Assembly: GCF_014596975.1 (NCBI RefSeq)
Contig: NZ_JACVXD010000007.1
Location: forward strand, 1-64,000
Reading direction: 5' to 3'
Length of the DNA: 64,000 nucleotides
From: Aestuariibaculum marinum
GTDB taxonomy: Bacteria > Bacteroidota > Bacteroidia > Flavobacteriales > Flavobacteriaceae
Shown: piece after piece, positions 10,259 through 19,525 of the stretch
Layout: every line of letters starts with the position of its first letter
How positions within the stretch are numbered: position 1 is the first letter of the stretch
Program-made: the position numbers and the translations under genes
The notes under the pieces: model-generated
Told to the model about the DNA's origin: nothing
Seen by the model: only the letters and a program-made list of their open reading frames with translations
Database searches by the model: none

Positions 10259-11275
10259 ATGAAAAAATTACTTACTCTTTCAATGCTTTTTGCGGCTACG
10301 TCATTGTTTGCTCAGGAAGAATCTACTTCTAAATTCAGTTTGAGTGGTAGCGTAGATGCTTACTATCAAACTTATTTAACAGCTCCAGATAATCAAGGTG
10401 CTACTTTTGGTACTGCTTTCGCCGGTAAATCTGGTTTTGCTTTAGGTATGGGTAATTTAATCGCCAGCTACGAAGGTGAAAAAGTAGGTGCTGTTCTTGA
10501 TTTAGTTACAGGACCAAGAGGTGCTGGTGCTACGTTTGCTTCAGATATTGTTGATGGAATTGTAAATCAGGCTTACGTTTACTGGAATGTTTCTGATAAA
10601 ACTACTTTAACCTTTGGTAGATGGAATACATTTTTAGGATACGAAGTTATTGCTCCGGCAGCTAACTTTAACTACAGCTGTTCTTATTTATTCTCAAGCG
10701 GACCATTCTCTCATATGGGTTTAAAAGCTGACTTTGCTTTATCTGATGACTTTAGCTTAATGTTAGCAGTAACTAATCCATGGGATACTAACGATACTTC
10801 TATGACTGGTGAGTATGCATTTGGTGCTCAGTTAGGGTATTCAGGACAGTTCCTTAATCTATACTACGATAGTGGAGAGCACGGTGGTTTAGGATTTGAA
10901 ATCGACTATACTGGTGGTTTCGACGTATCTGATGCTTTTTATTTAGGAATCAACGCAGCTTATAACGATAATGATGGTTCTGGTTTCTACGGTGCAGCAC
11001 TTTACCCACAGTTAGCAACAAGCGATTCTTTTAGTATTGGTTTAAGAGGTGAGTATTTCGCTATTCACGGTGATGGAGACGATTTACCTTCTGTATTTGC
11101 AACTACTTTAACTGGAAGTTATACTATTGAAAATTTAATTATCAAGCCGGAACTTAGATTAGATGCTTTAACTAATCAAGATGATGGTCAGTTCTACGGA
11201 AACTTTATTGATAGTGACGGTGTTGGTACTGATAGCTTAGCTGCTTTCACACTTGCAGCCATCTATTCATTCTAA
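10259..11275 (+). CDS. Outer-membrane porin, BBP2-like (OmpL-like)
   Basis: 338 residues: a signal peptide (1-18, ending LFAQ), then an acidic, Gly/Tyr/Phe-rich series of beta strands ending in an aromatic residue (AAIYSF), the usual end of an outer-membrane barrel. The sequence resembles the putative beta-barrel porin-2 family. It sits 111 bases upstream of amt in the same direction, with no terminator between them, so a role in letting ammonium or small nitrogen compounds through the outer membrane is a reasonable inference. Confidence 0.75.
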   Translation: MKKLLTLSMLFAATSLFAQEESTSKFSLSGSVDAYYQTYLTAPDNQGATFGTAFAGKSGFALGMGNLIASYEGEKVGAVLDLVTGPRGAGATFASDIVDGIVNQAYVYWNVSDKTTLTFGRWNTFLGYEVIAPAANFNYSCSYLFSSGPFSHMGLKADFALSDDFSLMLAVTNPWDTNDTSMTGEYAFGAQLGYSGQFLNLYYDSGEHGGLGFEIDYTGGFDVSDAFYLGINAAYNDNDGSGFYGAALYPQLATSDSFSIGLRGEYFAIHGDGDDLPSVFATTLTGSYTIENLIIKPELRLDALTNQDDGQFYGNFIDSDGVGTDSLAAFTLAAIYSF

Positions 11276-11311
11276 TTTAAAAGCATGCAATAAATTTTAA
11301 ATAAACTATAA

Positions 11312-11355
11312 GGAGGGTGGGGTACACACTAACTAACCAACTTGCTTCGCCCTCC
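11312..11355 (+). promoter_or_regulatory. Stem-loop between porin and amt
   Basis: GGAGGGTG (11312-11319) can pair with CGCCCTCC (11348-11355), 8 bp with one G-T pair and a 28-base loop. No T run follows, so it is not a simple terminator. It may be an mRNA processing or stability element between the porin and amt messages. Confidence 0.4.
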
Positions 11356-11386
11356 AAAACAATCTAACCCTTAAAAATTATATAAT

Positions 11387-12670
11387 ATGTCTTTATTAAA
11401 CATGCCTCTTTTAATTCAGGATACCGCCGCGATTGAAGGCGATATGGGGATGCTATGGATGCTTATCTCGGGTATCTTAGTATTTTTTATGCAAGCAGGA
11501 TTTTTCTTAGTAGAGTCTGGTATGACAGATTCTAAGAATGCCGTAAACATTGCAATGAAAAACTTCCTTGACATCGCAGTTGGGTCGTTGGCCTTCTGGT
11601 TTATCGGGTATTCGTTAATGTACGGAGCTGATGTTTCAGGTGGAGGGTTCTTCCACTGGGGTGGCTTTGTATTCTCTCAAGGTGCAGCCGATTTATTCTT
11701 CCAAACGGTATTCGCTGCTACAGCTGCAACTATTGTATCTGGAGCTATTGCAGGAAGAACAAAGTATACAACGTATGCTATTTTTAGTATCGTTTTAACC
11801 GCGCTTATTTATCCAATCGCAGGTGGTTGGGAATGGAATGGCGGATGGTTAAACGCTGAATGGATGCCAGCTGAATTTATCGATTTCGCAGGATCTTCTA
11901 TCGTTCACTCTGTGGGTGGATGGGCTGCACTTGTTGCTGCTTGGATGGTAGGACCTAGAATTGGAAAATTCTTAAATGGTAAACCAATCGAAATGCACGG
12001 TCATAACCAAATGTATGCTACACTAGGGGTGTTTATCCTTTGGTTAGGATGGTTCGGATTTAACGGTGGATCTCAATTAGCTTGGGGTGGTGATGATGCT
12101 ACTGCTGCTTCTCAAGTGGTATTGGTAACTAACTTAGCTGCTGCTGCGGGTGCGTTAAGTGCTTTATTATTCACTTGGATTAAAAATGGAAAACCAAATT
12201 TAAGTATGACCTTAAATGGTGCTCTTGCCGGACTTGTTAGTATTACTGCTGGTTGTGGTAACATGAGTGAAGGTGGTGCTGTTTTAGCTGGTTTAATAGG
12301 AGGTATCTTAGTGGTATTATCTATTGGATTTGTAGAAAGTAAATTAAAAATTGATGATGCTGTAGGTGCTATTTCTGTACATGGTGTTGCTGGTGCTTGG
12401 GGGACTTTAGTAATTGGTCTTTGGGGTATCGATGGTGATGCTGGTATTGGTATCCTTAACGGTGGAGGTGTTTCTCAATTAGCTGCTCAAGCTATTGGAG
12501 TTGTTGCTTATGCTGTTTGGGCAATTGTAGCTTCTTGGATATTCCTAACTATTATTAGTAAGTGTTGTGGAGGTTTACGTGTAACAGAAGCCGAAGAGAT
12601 TGCAGGTCTTGATATTTCAGAGCACGGATCTATTGCTTACGCAGGTAAGAGACAAAGAGAAATAGAATAA
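11387..12670 (+). CDS. amt: Ammonium transporter Amt (first copy)
   Basis: 427 residues with 11 predicted membrane helices. The pore residues of the Amt/AmtB family are visible: D166 and H174 in DFAGSSIVH and the second pore histidine H332 in SVHGVAGAWGT, plus the FF gate near 104-105. It moves ammonium across the inner membrane. The cytoplasmic C-terminal tail (CGGLRVTEAEEIAGLD) is the segment that contacts PII proteins. It is followed by a terminator at 12717-12752, then glnK and a second amt. Confidence 0.95.
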   Translation: MSLLNMPLLIQDTAAIEGDMGMLWMLISGILVFFMQAGFFLVESGMTDSKNAVNIAMKNFLDIAVGSLAFWFIGYSLMYGADVSGGGFFHWGGFVFSQGAADLFFQTVFAATAATIVSGAIAGRTKYTTYAIFSIVLTALIYPIAGGWEWNGGWLNAEWMPAEFIDFAGSSIVHSVGGWAALVAAWMVGPRIGKFLNGKPIEMHGHNQMYATLGVFILWLGWFGFNGGSQLAWGGDDATAASQVVLVTNLAAAAGALSALLFTWIKNGKPNLSMTLNGALAGLVSITAGCGNMSEGGAVLAGLIGGILVVLSIGFVESKLKIDDAVGAISVHGVAGAWGTLVIGLWGIDGDAGIGILNGGGVSQLAAQAIGVVAYAVWAIVASWIFLTIISKCCGGLRVTEAEEIAGLDISEHGSIAYAGKRQREIE

Positions 12671-12716
12671 GAATAAAATTATAATAACGATTTCTTTATA
12701 GAAATTAGAGTTTTGT

Positions 12717-12752
12717 TTAAAAGATGTCTTGTATTAACAAGGCATCTTTTTA
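12717..12752 (+). terminator. Terminator between amt and glnK
   Basis: AAAAGATGTCTTGT pairs with ACAAGGCATCTTTT across a 4-base loop, followed by Ts. It separates the first amt transcript from glnK-amt, at least partly. Confidence 0.75.
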
Positions 12753-12830
12753 AATGTTTATGAGGATGGAAGAAATTATGGATAGAGATATTTTTCTAAA
12801 TTTAACTAACTAAACAAATAAGAAGATATT

Positions 12831-13169
12831 ATGAAAAAAATTGAAGCAATTATTAGAAAATCTAAATTTCGTGTAGTTAAAGAAGCATTACATGAAGTAG
12901 GAGTTAACTTCTTTTCGTATTGGGATGTTACCGGTATTGGTAATGAAAAAGAAGGGCATGTGTATCGCGGTATTACTTACAGTACTTCAGATATTCAGCG
13001 TAGGTATTTATCAATTGTAGTTAATGATGATTTTGAAGAGGCTACCATTCAGGCTATTTTGGGTTCGGCAGGAACCGGTGAAGTAGGCGATGGTAAAATC
13101 TTTGTTTCAGATGTTACAGAATGTTACAGAATACGAACGGGAGAAAAAGGAGGAGAAACATTAAAATAA
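12831..13169 (+). CDS. glnK: PII nitrogen regulatory protein
   Basis: 112 residues, normal PII length, with the family's C-terminal signature (GDGKIFVSDVTECYRIRTGEKG) and an ATP/2-oxoglutarate-type fold. PII trimers sense 2-oxoglutarate and ATP/ADP and plug Amt channels. The T loop differs from the enterobacterial type but keeps a tyrosine at position 50, where Tyr51 is uridylylated in E. coli. This divergent T loop seems usual for flavobacterial PII. It lies between two amt genes, 45 bases before the second, which strongly supports a channel-gating role. Confidence 0.93.
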   Translation: MKKIEAIIRKSKFRVVKEALHEVGVNFFSYWDVTGIGNEKEGHVYRGITYSTSDIQRRYLSIVVNDDFEEATIQAILGSAGTGEVGDGKIFVSDVTECYRIRTGEKGGETLK

Positions 13170-13214
13170 TAATAGCACAAGTATCTTAAAAAGGATAAAA
13201 ACAATTAATTAATA

Positions 13215-14441
13215 ATGGAATTACTTACAACAAATAATGTATGGATGATGATCTGTACAGCACTGGTTTTTTTCATGCACTTAGGATTTGCATGTTTAGA
13301 AATTGGTTTAACTAGACAAAAAAATACAATAAACATATTATTTAAAAACATATTTATTATCACCATAGGCTTATTACTGTATTGTCTTGTGGGATTCAAT
13401 TTAATGTATCCTGGAGAATTTAATGGTATTATCGGTTTTGCCGGTTTCGGATTAGATTCGCCATTAACTGCTGAGGGGGCATTAGACTTAACATATAATG
13501 AAGGGTATACCTACTGGACAGACTTTTTATTTCAAGGGATGTTTGCAGCAACAGCAGCAACTATTGTGTCTGGAGCTGTAGCTGAGCGTATTAAAATTGT
13601 ACCATTCATGATCTTTACCTTAATATATGTAGGGTTAGTATATCCTATTGCTGGTTCTTGGAAATGGGGTGGCGGATTTTTAGATGCCATGGGATTCTAT
13701 GATTTCGCAGGTTCTACATTAGTACATTCTGTTGGAGGATGGGCTGCTGTAGTAGCAGTTTGTTTATTAGGCCCTAGAATTGGTAAGTTTAAAGAAGGAA
13801 AAGCGCAGGCGATTCCAGGTCATAATATTCCTTTAGCAACTGCAGGTGTTTTAATCCTTTGGTTAGGATGGTTCGGATTTAATGGAGGTTCTGTGCTTTC
13901 GGCAGATCCTGGATTGACATCTTTAGTATTGGTAACAACTTGTTTAGCTGCTGCTGCCGGAGGTGTATCGGCGATGTTATTATCTACTGCTATGTATAAA
14001 AACATGGATTTAACCATGTTCTTAAATGGTATTTTAGGAGGTTTAGTAGGTATAACAGCAGGTGCTGATGTTGTATCGCCAACAAGTGCTATTATTATTG
14101 GTCTTATAGCTGGTGTTCTAATTGTTTTAGCGGTAAGCTTTGTTGATAACAAATTAAAATTAGATGATCCGGTAGGTGCTATCGCCGTACACTTAGTATG
14201 TGGTGTTTGGGGAACTTTAGCAGTTGGAATTTTTTCTACGAATCCAGATCATAGTTTCTTAACACAATTAATAGGAGTACTTTGTTATGCTGCTATTTGT
14301 GTGGTATCATCGTTTTTAATCATTTATGTACTTAAGAAAACGATGGGTATTAGAGTATCTGAAAAAGAAGAGGTAGAAGGGTTAGATGGTCATGAACATG
14401 GAATGGATGCGTATCCGGATTTCAGGTTAAATGACAACTAA
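13215..14441 (+). CDS. amt: Ammonium transporter Amt (second copy)
   Basis: 408 residues and a paralogue of the upstream Amt. The pore residues are kept: D163 and H171 in DFAGSTLVH, and H326 in AVHLVCGVWGT. The regulatory tail (MGIRVSEKEEVEGLDGHEHG) is also conserved. The N terminus is shorter, and a different loop (FGLDSPLTAEGAL) precedes the fourth helix. It is likely co-transcribed with glnK. Two Amt copies either side of one PII suggest different affinities or expression conditions. Confidence 0.95.
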   Translation: MELLTTNNVWMMICTALVFFMHLGFACLEIGLTRQKNTINILFKNIFIITIGLLLYCLVGFNLMYPGEFNGIIGFAGFGLDSPLTAEGALDLTYNEGYTYWTDFLFQGMFAATAATIVSGAVAERIKIVPFMIFTLIYVGLVYPIAGSWKWGGGFLDAMGFYDFAGSTLVHSVGGWAAVVAVCLLGPRIGKFKEGKAQAIPGHNIPLATAGVLILWLGWFGFNGGSVLSADPGLTSLVLVTTCLAAAAGGVSAMLLSTAMYKNMDLTMFLNGILGGLVGITAGADVVSPTSAIIIGLIAGVLIVLAVSFVDNKLKLDDPVGAIAVHLVCGVWGTLAVGIFSTNPDHSFLTQLIGVLCYAAICVVSSFLIIYVLKKTMGIRVSEKEEVEGLDGHEHGMDAYPDFRLNDN

Positions 14442-14464
14442 TTATATATCGTTTTAGTTAGTGT

Positions 14465-14503
14465 TAAAAAGGATAGTTTGTCTTTGGCAAGCTATCCTTT
14501 TTT
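14465..14503 (+). terminator. Terminator of glnK-amt
   Basis: AAAGGATAG and TTG arms pair imperfectly with CAA and CTATCCTTT across a short loop, followed by a run of Ts. Confidence 0.75.
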
Positions 14504-14662
14504 ATTATACCTAATAGCTGTATGAACTGCCGAAATATTATTGTATTAGAAGAACTTTGTTCGGAATTCCGGTGATTATTTTCTAATCTTTCAAGAACAT
14601 TTATCCCCATAAATTATATGAAATAATCAATCAAAATAGGGGGAATACTAATATTAGGAAAT

Positions 14663-14692
14663 GAAAAAGCCTTCGAATTCGAAGGCTTTTTC
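14663..14692 (-). terminator. Terminator of ppc
   Basis: A perfect 30-base palindrome with half-site GAAAAAGCCTTCGAA, T-rich on both strands. It lies 26 bases past the ppc stop and can act in both directions. Confidence 0.8.
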
Positions 14693-14717
14693 TATAAAAT
14701 AAACATTGTTTTGTCCG

Positions 14718-17306
14718 TTAAGCAGAGTTTCTACTGGCGTTAATGTTTCCGAAAAGCGAACGCGTAACGATTTTCTCGAAAATTTTTCTTTCTTCGTCAT
14801 CTGCAGCAACACCTTCTTTGTCTAACTCCTGAATTTTCTTAAGCGCATACTGTTGTATGGTTAATAAAGGTAAAACAATAGATTCTCTTACCTCAATAGA
14901 GGCTTTACCAGAAGGTTCGTTCTCCATTAACTCCGTATATCCTGTTAGCTTTAAAAGTAACTCCTTAGTTGTTTGATACTCGGTGTAAATAATGTTCCAG
15001 AATGCACCAAATTCCTCGTCTTTAGACATGTATTTGGTTAAATCGAAGAACGACTTGGTTAACGACATCATACTGTTTTCCAACAGTGTTTTAAAGAATT
15101 TAGAATTGTTGTAAAGTTGTTCTACTTTATGGAATTCTCCACGTTCTTCATATTTCTTTAAGGCTGTACCTACACCAAAGAACCCTGGTACGTTTTGTTT
15201 TAACTGGCTCCAAGACCCTACAAATGGAATAGCTCTTAAATCTGAGAAAATTAATTTATCTGATTTTGAACGTTTCGATGGTCTACTTCCAATATTAGTT
15301 TTCGCGTAGTATTTTAATGTACTCATACGCTCTAAATATGGAATGAACATTTCGTGTCCTTTAAAGTCTTTATAAACCTGGTAGCTGGTTTCAGCTAAGT
15401 CGTTCATTACAACTCTATCTTCCTCAGATAATTTGTTCTTCTCAGTTAACCTATTTTTAATACCAGAACTTATTAATTGCTCAAGGTTGTATTGCGATGA
15501 ATCTAAAGTTCCGAAATTAGAACTAATAGTTTGTCCTTGAATGGTTAACTGAACTTCTTTGTCTTCAATAGTTGGTCCTAGCGAAGAGTAGAACTGATGT
15601 GTTTTTCCTCCTCCACGCGCTGGTGGTCCACCACGACCGTCAAAGAATATGGCTGTTACATCGTATTTTCTAGACATTTCGGTTAATAGCTCTTTGGCTT
15701 TGTAAATACCCCAGTTGGCCATTAAGTAACCACCATCTTTAGTTCCGTCAGAGAAGCCAAGCATTATCGTTTGCTTCATACCTCTTTCTTTTAAATGCGC
15801 CATGTATTGTGGGTTAGTATAAAGCTGCTCCATAACAGCAGGTGCATTTTCTAAATCAGTAATGGTTTCAAATAATGGAACCACATCAACTGTAAGGTCA
15901 TCGCTAAAGGCTACCATTTTAAGCATTGCGAATAACTGCATTACGTTTAATGCGGTTTGGTTGTTACTAATAATGTAACGGTTAGCACCGCGCTCACCAT
16001 TAGTAGCTTGAATTTCTTTTATAGCTTCAATGGTTTTTAATGTATTGTAAACCATTTCATCTTCGAAGGCATTAAAATCGATATCTTCGTTAGAAACTTT
16101 CGATAAAATATCAATTTGTTCAGCTTCTGTTAAATCATGATAATTGCTCGGTATAGAATTACTTCCTTTTTCTATTAAATGGTCTACTACGCTGGTGAAT
16201 ACCGAGTGGTGAATTCTACTGTCCTGTCTGATATCAAGGGTTGCAAAGTGATATCTAAACATGTGAATTCTATTGATTAACTGATTAATTTCAGTTTCGT
16301 ATAACGACTGGTGTTGTTCAACAACTACTTTTCTAATGCTTAACAACTCGGTAAGTAACTCTTTCGATGAAATTTTATCTGGAGTATCTAAGTCTACACT
16401 GTAATTATAGATAATTGTTTCTAAACGAACAATGCGATCTTCAACACCTCTAAACGTTAATTTTCGTCTTAAGCTTTTAAGATCGGCGTAATATTTCTTT
16501 AAAATAGACTGTTTTAATTTACGAGCAACCTTAAGTGTTGTGTCTGGTTTTACAAATGGGTTTCCATCACGGTCACCACCTGGCCAGAAGCCTATGTTAA
16601 TAATTTCGTTATGTTTTTTACTGTCGTCGTAAATATTGGTTTGAATGTAATTGTAAATCTGTCCAAACGAATTGTAAAATACATTTTCTAAATACCATAT
16701 TAAGCTAATGGCTTCATCGTATGGCGTTGGCTTTTTATGTTTAAAGAAAGGTGTTTTACCTAACTGCCCAAATAGATTGTTAATTTGAGACAGGTCGTTG
16801 CTTTTAATGGCTTCGGTTAAATCGGTAATAATTCCTAAGACTGAACCCGGGTAGAATTGCGTTGGATGCGCTGTTAATACGATACGCACTTTAAATTCTT
16901 CTAAATAGGCACGTAATTCTTCTAATTTATTTTCAGAATTCGAAGTTTCTTTAAGGTTTCGAAGCGTTCCAATACCTTCCATGTTGTTTACAATCGGGAA
17001 GGCAGCGTCTTCAATAGCATCAAATAATACAACCTGACGCTCTATGTATTGTATGAATCTGAATAGCAGATTAATTTGACTTTCTTTATTACGCCTTGCC
17101 TGATATTTTTTGAAGAAGGTGTCTACAATGGTTGTCGGATCGTCTCCGTTTGCAAATCCTTTTCTACAAGTTTCATGAAATAATGGGAGTAAGACTCCTG
17201 TTTTTGTGATAGAATCAAAAGGTAAGGTCATAAATATACTATTGTATATTTGATATTTAGACAATACGTTTTGCTTAAATCGTGTTAATTTTGGTTCTAC
17301 AGACAT
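14718..17306 (-). CDS. ppc: Phosphoenolpyruvate carboxylase
   Basis: Makes oxaloacetate from PEP and bicarbonate, refilling the TCA cycle. All signature blocks are present: the catalytic His in VLTAHPTQ, GGDRDGNP, the GFSDGTKDGGY lysine loop, the mobile RGGPPARGGG loop, and the FVGSWSQ and C-terminal NINASRNSA blocks of the active and allosteric sites. From the preferred start (MSVEP, 17306) it has 862 residues; an in-frame ATG nine codons upstream (17333) is possible. It shares a 270-bp divergent promoter region with the unknown gene at 17575. The carbonic anhydrase/SulP genes at the window start could feed it bicarbonate. Confidence 0.95.
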   Translation of the reverse strand: MSVEPKLTRFKQNVLSKYQIYNSIFMTLPFDSITKTGVLLPLFHETCRKGFANGDDPTTIVDTFFKKYQARRNKESQINLLFRFIQYIERQVVLFDAIEDAAFPIVNNMEGIGTLRNLKETSNSENKLEELRAYLEEFKVRIVLTAHPTQFYPGSVLGIITDLTEAIKSNDLSQINNLFGQLGKTPFFKHKKPTPYDEAISLIWYLENVFYNSFGQIYNYIQTNIYDDSKKHNEIINIGFWPGGDRDGNPFVKPDTTLKVARKLKQSILKKYYADLKSLRRKLTFRGVEDRIVRLETIIYNYSVDLDTPDKISSKELLTELLSIRKVVVEQHQSLYETEINQLINRIHMFRYHFATLDIRQDSRIHHSVFTSVVDHLIEKGSNSIPSNYHDLTEAEQIDILSKVSNEDIDFNAFEDEMVYNTLKTIEAIKEIQATNGERGANRYIISNNQTALNVMQLFAMLKMVAFSDDLTVDVVPLFETITDLENAPAVMEQLYTNPQYMAHLKERGMKQTIMLGFSDGTKDGGYLMANWGIYKAKELLTEMSRKYDVTAIFFDGRGGPPARGGGKTHQFYSSLGPTIEDKEVQLTIQGQTISSNFGTLDSSQYNLEQLISSGIKNRLTEKNKLSEEDRVVMNDLAETSYQVYKDFKGHEMFIPYLERMSTLKYYAKTNIGSRPSKRSKSDKLIFSDLRAIPFVGSWSQLKQNVPGFFGVGTALKKYEERGEFHKVEQLYNNSKFFKTLLENSMMSLTKSFFDLTKYMSKDEEFGAFWNIIYTEYQTTKELLLKLTGYTELMENEPSGKASIEVRESIVLPLLTIQQYALKKIQELDKEGVAADDEERKIFEKIVTRSLFGNINASRNSA

Positions 17307-17497
17307 ATATCGTTCTAATTGAAAATTAAGCATAAAAATAATGAAGCTTTAAGAAAGAAGTACTATGGACTTAAAGTTTTATTAAAATTTGGCAATTATC
17401 GATTTCTTGTTGTGAATAATTAAATAAAAGAAGTGTTTATTCCAAATCTTTATAATTGCGAATTCCTTAAGTTTCCTCGCTTTATCAAATATGGGTT

Positions 17498-17515
17498 TTA
17501 TGATAAATATCATAA
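17498..17515 (+). promoter_or_regulatory. FNR/CRP-like dyad upstream of the 603-residue protein
   Basis: TTATGATA-AA-TATCATAA is an 18-base inverted repeat containing TGAT-N4-ATCA, the geometry of FNR-family sites. Its centre lies about 40-41 bases upstream of the start predicted from the -7 box at 17536-17543, the classical class II activator position. Confidence 0.45.
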
Positions 17516-17535
17516 TTCATGAAATATGAACCCTT

Positions 17536-17543
17536 TACTTTTG
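17536..17543 (+). promoter_or_regulatory. -7 box of the 603-residue protein gene
   Basis: TACTTTTG matches TAnnTTTG in full. It lies 32 bases before the ATG at 17575. No TTTG -33 box is seen at the expected place, where the dyad ends. Confidence 0.5.
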
Positions 17544-17574
17544 GCTTTTTAATAGAATAACCAAAAATTGAACT

Positions 17575-19386
17575 ATGAATAAAAGAGCACATTCGTTTCA
17601 TATTCCGGTTATGGGTATTGGTTTTACTATAGATTCGCCGTTAAAAGTAGCGCAATATGGAATTGATTCGGTGATTTCTCTGGTAGACGATATTCTTATC
17701 GAAAAGTTGCGAAAAATGTACAGTGAAAAGTTTGAGATACCCTATCAGGAAATTACCAATAAAGTAGACGATTTTAGAGCTAAACGCATTACGTCTTATT
17801 TGAATTTAATAAGTGATGTTGTTGATAAGAAGTTTGAAGCGATGAAAAAATCGGCACTTGAAATGAGTCACGATTTTAAAACCTATTTAGACTTACTGCC
17901 TGGTAATAGTCATCTAAAGGCCGAATTTCAAAATTTATTAGAAAGAGGGGTATCGAAATCTGATATTAAATCATGGTTAGATCAACGATTAGTTAAAGGA
18001 AGTATTGATGTTAATATTATGACTAAGGTTGATAAAGATAACTATGATAAAGATGAAAAACTGCCTGTAGAATATAATGATGCACACGCGGCTTTTAGAG
18101 GTTTTGCTAATAGCAAGTTAAATTCTTCAGTGGTCCTTTCGGCTGGGATGAATCCTAGGTTGTATGCCTATATGAGTTCGTTTAACGATTTCTTTCCTAA
18201 TCAGTACGGTGAGTTTAAGAAGAAAATCATTTTAAAAGTTAGCGATTATCGATCGGCTTTAATCCAGGGTAAATTTTTAGCTAAAAAAGGACTTTGGGTT
18301 TCTGAATACCGTATAGAATCCGGCTTAAACTGTGGAGGTCATGCTTTTGCTACCGATGGATATTTATTGGGGCCGGTGTTGGCAGAATTTAAAGCAAACC
18401 GTGAAGCTTTAAGAAGCTCTATAGAATCTGTATTGGTTAAAGAACTGGAAAATCAAAATAAAGTTATCCCAAATGAACCGCTGTCCATAAAAATTTCAGC
18501 TCAAGGCGGTGTGGGTACACATGAAGAACATGAGTTTTTAATAGAGGAATATCAGTTGGATGCTGTTGGTTGGGGGACACCATTTTTGTTGGTGCCAGAA
18601 GCAACAACAGTTGATGAGCAAACATTAGACAAATTGCTGCTAGCTAAAGAAGACGATTTGTATTTAAGCGATATTTCGCCTTTAGGCATTCCGTTTAATA
18701 ATTTAAAAAACAATACCAAAGACTTAGAAAAGGAAACTTTGATTAATAAAGGACGACCGGGAAGTGCCTGTCCTAAAAGGTTTGTAGCACTTAACAAAGA
18801 ATTTAAAGATAATGGCATTTGTACGGCATCACGTGAGTACCAGTATTTAAAAATTAAAGCTTTAGATGATTTGAGTTTATCTGAGAGTGATTATAATAAA
18901 GAGTACAATAAAATTATCGAGAAGTCCTGTACTTGTGTAGGGTTAGGTACCTCTGCTTTATTAAAATATAATTTAGATACTAAAACCGAAGGCGCAGGTG
19001 TTTCTATTTGTCCGGGACCTAATATGGCATATTATTCTAAAGTGATGAGCTTGAATAATATGACAGACCATATCTATGGTCGCGCCAATATGATTTCTCG
19101 AAAAGACAGGCCGCATATGTTCGTTAAAGAACTCTTCATTTATATCGATTATTTAAAGAAAAAATTTGAAGCCACTAAAGCTGAGATGACTAAAAAAGAA
19201 GAGAAGTATCTTTTAACTTTTTTAGAGAATATGAAATCGGGTGTAGCATATTATAAATCTCTGTTTTTAAATCTTCAAGACAAGTTTCAGGATGTGAAAA
19301 ATGAGGTTTTAAACCAGCTGGAAAGTGGTGACTTTGTGTTGAGAATTATTGAGTTGGAGATTGAAGATGAGGTTTTTGTGAGTTAA
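17575..19386 (+). CDS. Uncharacterised flavin/TIM-barrel-like protein with six cysteines
   Basis: 603 residues; not a family I can name. The N terminus (VMGIGFTIDSPLKVAQYGI) and a later block (KISAQGGVGTHEEHEFL then VGWGTPFLLVPEA, about 305-342) resemble the FMN-binding TIM barrels of nitronate monooxygenases and the glutamate synthase FMN domain. All six cysteines lie in tight motifs: C253GGH, SAC399PKR, GIC416TAS, SC452TC454VG and IC479PGPN. That pattern suits an Fe-S or zinc site. The last 90 residues are charged and helical. No signal peptide is seen, so it is probably cytoplasmic. It diverges from ppc and has its own terminator. Function unknown; an FMN- and metal-dependent redox enzyme is my inference. 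Confidence 0.6.
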   Translation: MNKRAHSFHIPVMGIGFTIDSPLKVAQYGIDSVISLVDDILIEKLRKMYSEKFEIPYQEITNKVDDFRAKRITSYLNLISDVVDKKFEAMKKSALEMSHDFKTYLDLLPGNSHLKAEFQNLLERGVSKSDIKSWLDQRLVKGSIDVNIMTKVDKDNYDKDEKLPVEYNDAHAAFRGFANSKLNSSVVLSAGMNPRLYAYMSSFNDFFPNQYGEFKKKIILKVSDYRSALIQGKFLAKKGLWVSEYRIESGLNCGGHAFATDGYLLGPVLAEFKANREALRSSIESVLVKELENQNKVIPNEPLSIKISAQGGVGTHEEHEFLIEEYQLDAVGWGTPFLLVPEATTVDEQTLDKLLLAKEDDLYLSDISPLGIPFNNLKNNTKDLEKETLINKGRPGSACPKRFVALNKEFKDNGICTASREYQYLKIKALDDLSLSESDYNKEYNKIIEKSCTCVGLGTSALLKYNLDTKTEGAGVSICPGPNMAYYSKVMSLNNMTDHIYGRANMISRKDRPHMFVKELFIYIDYLKKKFEATKAEMTKKEEKYLLTFLENMKSGVAYYKSLFLNLQDKFQDVKNEVLNQLESGDFVLRIIELEIEDEVFVS

Positions 19387-19419
19387 AAATAAGATGTTTG
19401 TGGTTAATAGCTTCTTAAG

Positions 19420-19455
19420 AGGCGTTTCAATTTTATTAAAGAAACGCCTTTTTCT
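19420..19455 (+). terminator. Terminator after the 603-residue protein
   Basis: AGGCGTTTC (19420-19428) pairs with GAAACGCCT (19441-19449) and is followed by a T-rich tail. Confidence 0.8.
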
Positions 19456-19525
19456 TTAACAAGAATTAAAAGATTTATAGAATAGCTAATTTGTATTCAA
19501 TTTCACTTTATTTTTTAGTGTAAAC

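Noticed and set aside
11312..11319. GGAGGGTG as a Shine-Dalgarno site for amt
   Set aside because: It is about 70 bases before the ATG, far too distant, and flavobacteria rarely use such sites. It is better explained as one arm of a stem-loop.
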